This document shows, one piece after another, positions 13,715-15,577 of a DNA stretch of 15,577 bases. Origin of the DNA: Nanosynbacter sp. (GTDB lineage: Bacteria; Patescibacteriota; Saccharimonadia; Saccharimonadales; Saccharimonadaceae); NCBI GenBank assembly GCA_015257445.1, contig JABZKE010000002.1:1-15577 (forward strand), given 5' to 3'. Below the pieces are notes generated by a model, which did no database searches, was not told where the DNA came from, and saw only the letters and a program-made list of their open reading frames with translations. Both the position numbers and the translations under genes were made by a program. Each line of letters begins with the position of its first letter. The first letter of the stretch is position 1.

Positions 13715-14970
13715 TTTATTTAGATTTTGCCGCCGCTACTCCAGTTCATCCCAAGGTACTCGAGGCGATGTTGCCATATTTTAGTGAAAATTTTTACAAT
13801 CCCTCTGCGCCGTATCTCCCCGCCAAGCATCTGCGTGGTGAATATGAAGCGAAAAAATCCGCTTTAGCTCAAACCATCGGTGCGAAATCACCTGATTTAG
13901 TCATCACGGCTGGCGCCACTGAGTCGATTAATCTCGCGTTCACTGTTTTAGAAAAATACCCAGACGCCGAAGCTCTGATTTTAGCCACCGAGCATGCTTC
14001 GGTACGAGAATCCGCCAGACATTATGCGAAAAAAGTTACAGAAATCGCTGTCGATCATACTGGCCTAATCGAACTAAAAGATTTGACTACCAAAATTACC
14101 GAAAAAACTGTCTTAATTTCTGTCGCGATTGCTAATAATGAACTTGGTACCATCCAACCACTCAGCGAAATTGCCGAAATTATACGACGCACGCGCGAGA
14201 AACGTCTAGCTACTGGTAATCTCACCCCACTTTATCTTCACTCTGATGCCTCGCAGGCTGCGAGCCTTCTCGATCTCTCAGTGGCACGTCTCGGGGTCGA
14301 TCTCTTGACGCTCAATTCTGCCAAAGTTTATGGGCCGAAGGGGATTGGCGCACTCTACATTTCTCGCGGGGTTAAGCTTAGCCCCATCTCTTATGGTGGC
14401 GGTCAGGAAATGGGCCTGCGTTCTGGTACGGAAAATGTGCCGCTCCTCATGGGCTTCGCGGAAGCTTCGGTTCGTGCGAAGTCTCACATTTCCGCCAGTC
14501 GCAAAAAATATGAAAAATATAACCAATTATTCCGCCAGATTCTGACCGAAAAATCCCTCATTACACCAAAATTCTTGGGCAACAAAAAACATCAGTTAGC
14601 TAATTTCTGTCCAATCTGCTTCGACGGGCTTGATGCTGAGCGTCTGATTTTTAAGCTGGAAGATCGTGGTATTCTGCTTTCTACCGGTGCTGCCTGTGCT
14701 GCCTCGAAGGGGCAAAAATCTCATGTACTTTCCGCCATCGGCCTCACTGATTCGGAAATTACCGGGTCACTTCGCGTAACTTTTGGTGAGCTAAATACTG
14801 AAGAGCAAATTCGTGAAGCCGCATCGGTGATTGCCGAAGTGGTTAATCAAGAGGCTAAGCGTATCGGATTGGTGTCGGGCGAGGTAGTTTTAAAAGAATC
14901 GCACGATGCTGAATTAGGCCAAGAAAATTCTACCGTATTCAGCCAAAATCAAGAGGTTGCTCATGAATAG
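13711..14970 (+). CDS. iscS: Cysteine desulfurase, IscS/NifS family
   Basis: This 419-residue PLP enzyme removes sulfur from cysteine and carries it as a persulfide. Visible residues: H95 in ATEHASV (stacks on PLP), N143 in ANNELGTIQP, D179 and Q182 in HSDASQ, PLP lysine K205 in NSAKVYGPKG, RSGTEN (237-242), and catalytic C329 in STGAACAASKGQKSHVL. The residue before the PLP lysine is Ala where IscS normally has His. The tail beyond about residue 380 is longer than usual and acidic. AGGAG (13699-13703) lies 7 nt before the ATG. It overlaps mnmA by 8 nt. In this context it most likely supplies sulfur for tRNA thiolation, and perhaps for Fe-S clusters. IscS rather than another NifS subtype is not certain. 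Confidence 0.93.
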   Translation: MIYLDFAAATPVHPKVLEAMLPYFSENFYNPSAPYLPAKHLRGEYEAKKSALAQTIGAKSPDLVITAGATESINLAFTVLEKYPDAEALILATEHASVRESARHYAKKVTEIAVDHTGLIELKDLTTKITEKTVLISVAIANNELGTIQPLSEIAEIIRRTREKRLATGNLTPLYLHSDASQAASLLDLSVARLGVDLLTLNSAKVYGPKGIGALYISRGVKLSPISYGGGQEMGLRSGTENVPLLMGFAEASVRAKSHISASRKKYEKYNQLFRQILTEKSLITPKFLGNKKHQLANFCPICFDGLDAERLIFKLEDRGILLSTGAACAASKGQKSHVLSAIGLTDSEITGSLRVTFGELNTEEQIREAASVIAEVVNQEAKRIGLVSGEVVLKESHDAELGQENSTVFSQNQEVAHE

Positions 14971-15577
14971 CACTATGGCAAAACCGAAAACCGTCTTCGT
15001 CGGCATGTCTGGTGGTGTCGATTCTTCCGTCACCGCAGTTCTACTTAAAAATGCTGGCTATCATGTGGTCGGGGTCTATATGAAGAACTGGTCGAAGGAT
15101 CTCCCGGGTATGAAATGCCCTTGGGCGGAAGATCTGGCTGATGCTAAGCGTGTGGCTACGAAATTAGATATTGATTTTCGCATTTTTGATTTTGAAACTG
15201 AGTACCACGCCAAGGTAGTCGATTATATGATTGAGGAATTCAGGAAGGGAAATACTCCGAATCCCGATGTGATGTGCAATCAAGAAATCAAGTTCAAACT
15301 TTTTTACGACATCGCCATGAGTCAGGGTGCAGATTTTATTGCCACTGGTCATTATGCTATATCCGAAGACGGCAATTTGAAATTAGCTACAGATACTAAT
15401 AAAGATCAGACTTATTTTCTCTATCGTATTTCTGATGAAGCGATTTCGCAGACACTTTTTCCGCTTGGCAAAATGCTAAAACCAGAGGTGAAGCAATTAG
15501 CCGCTGAGTTTGATCTCGATAACGCCTACAAAAAGGAATCTATGGGGGTCTGCTTTGTCGGTGAGGTCGGGATCAAA
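14963..15577 (+). CDS. mnmA: tRNA 2-thiouridylase MnmA, 5' part
   Basis: The first 205 residues are present; the gene continues beyond the window. MnmA adenylates U34 of tRNA-Lys, -Glu and -Gln and replaces its O2 with sulfur. Visible motifs: the ATP-pyrophosphatase P-loop SGGVDSS (16-22), TPNPDVMCNQEIKF with catalytic C105, ATGHYA (127-132), KDQTYFLYR and GVCFVGE with the second catalytic C197. The start at 14963 has AAGAGG (14951-14956) 6 nt upstream; ATG 14975 is an alternative. It overlaps the desulfurase gene by 8 nt, so sulfur donor and acceptor are coupled. The canonical GICFIGE is slightly altered. Confidence 0.96.
   Translation, partial: MNSTMAKPKTVFVGMSGGVDSSVTAVLLKNAGYHVVGVYMKNWSKDLPGMKCPWAEDLADAKRVATKLDIDFRIFDFETEYHAKVVDYMIEEFRKGNTPNPDVMCNQEIKFKLFYDIAMSQGADFIATGHYAISEDGNLKLATDTNKDQTYFLYRISDEAISQTLFPLGKMLKPEVKQLAAEFDLDNAYKKESMGVCFVGEVGIK

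Overview
The window looks like a chromosomal segment of a Candidate Phyla Radiation bacterium, most probably a member of Candidatus Saccharibacteria (TM7). The grounds are the moderate-to-low GC content, the compact layout, the set of secreted proteins with Gram-positive-type anchoring (C-terminal membrane segments and a VPNTG tail), and tRNA genes that encode their CCA ends. TGA serves as an ordinary stop (for example at the end of tatD), which argues against the SR1/Gracilibacteria code. This placement is an inference from gene content; no marker gene was compared.

Layout. (1) 1-146, minus: 5' end of ychF. (2) 241-2899: a divergent Sau3AI-like GATC restriction-modification pair. The endonuclease gene is intact and the cytosine-C5 methyltransferase gene is interrupted by one frameshift near 2077-2088. 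(3) 2978-4349: a divergent pair, an inositol-monophosphatase-family enzyme (minus) and an N-formylglutamate-amidohydrolase-family protein (plus), sharing a 34-bp intergenic region. (4) 4473-8686: a five-gene surface-protein locus. It holds two small secreted paralogues with WxL-like C-terminal motifs, two DUF916-like (WxL-interacting-protein-like) membrane-anchored paralogues, and one secreted protein with a VPNTG tail. (5) 8779-10309: tRNA-Val(GAC), a divergent dTMP-kinase-like P-loop protein and a six-helix HdeD/DUF308 membrane protein. (6) About 10367-10879: a long non-coding stretch with its own promoter, many helices, a tandem hairpin repeat showing an internal compensatory change, and a rho-independent terminator. 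I read it as an unidentified structured RNA of about 510 nt. (7) 10949-11025, minus: tRNA-Lys(UUU). (8) 11110-15577: a tight operon typA - tatD - cysteine desulfurase - mnmA (the last runs off the window).

How the parts work together. The last operon joins a translational GTPase to a sulfur-transfer pair that makes 2-thiouridine at U34 of tRNAs; the neighbouring tRNA-Lys(UUU) is a classic substrate of that modification. The surface locus resembles the WxL / WxL-interacting-protein / LPxTG gene sets of Firmicutes, but with degenerate WxL motifs, and is probably a host-contact or cell-wall-bound complex. Two promoter styles are visible. The R-M pair and the two enzymes beside it have -10 boxes only 5-7 nt before the ATG, which implies leaderless mRNAs. 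The surface genes have -35/-10 promoters and Shine-Dalgarno sequences.

The items most worth a second look are the unidentified 510-nt RNA, the WxL-like surface locus, and the broken methyltransferase beside an intact endonuclease, with a GATC site inside the methyltransferase -35 box.
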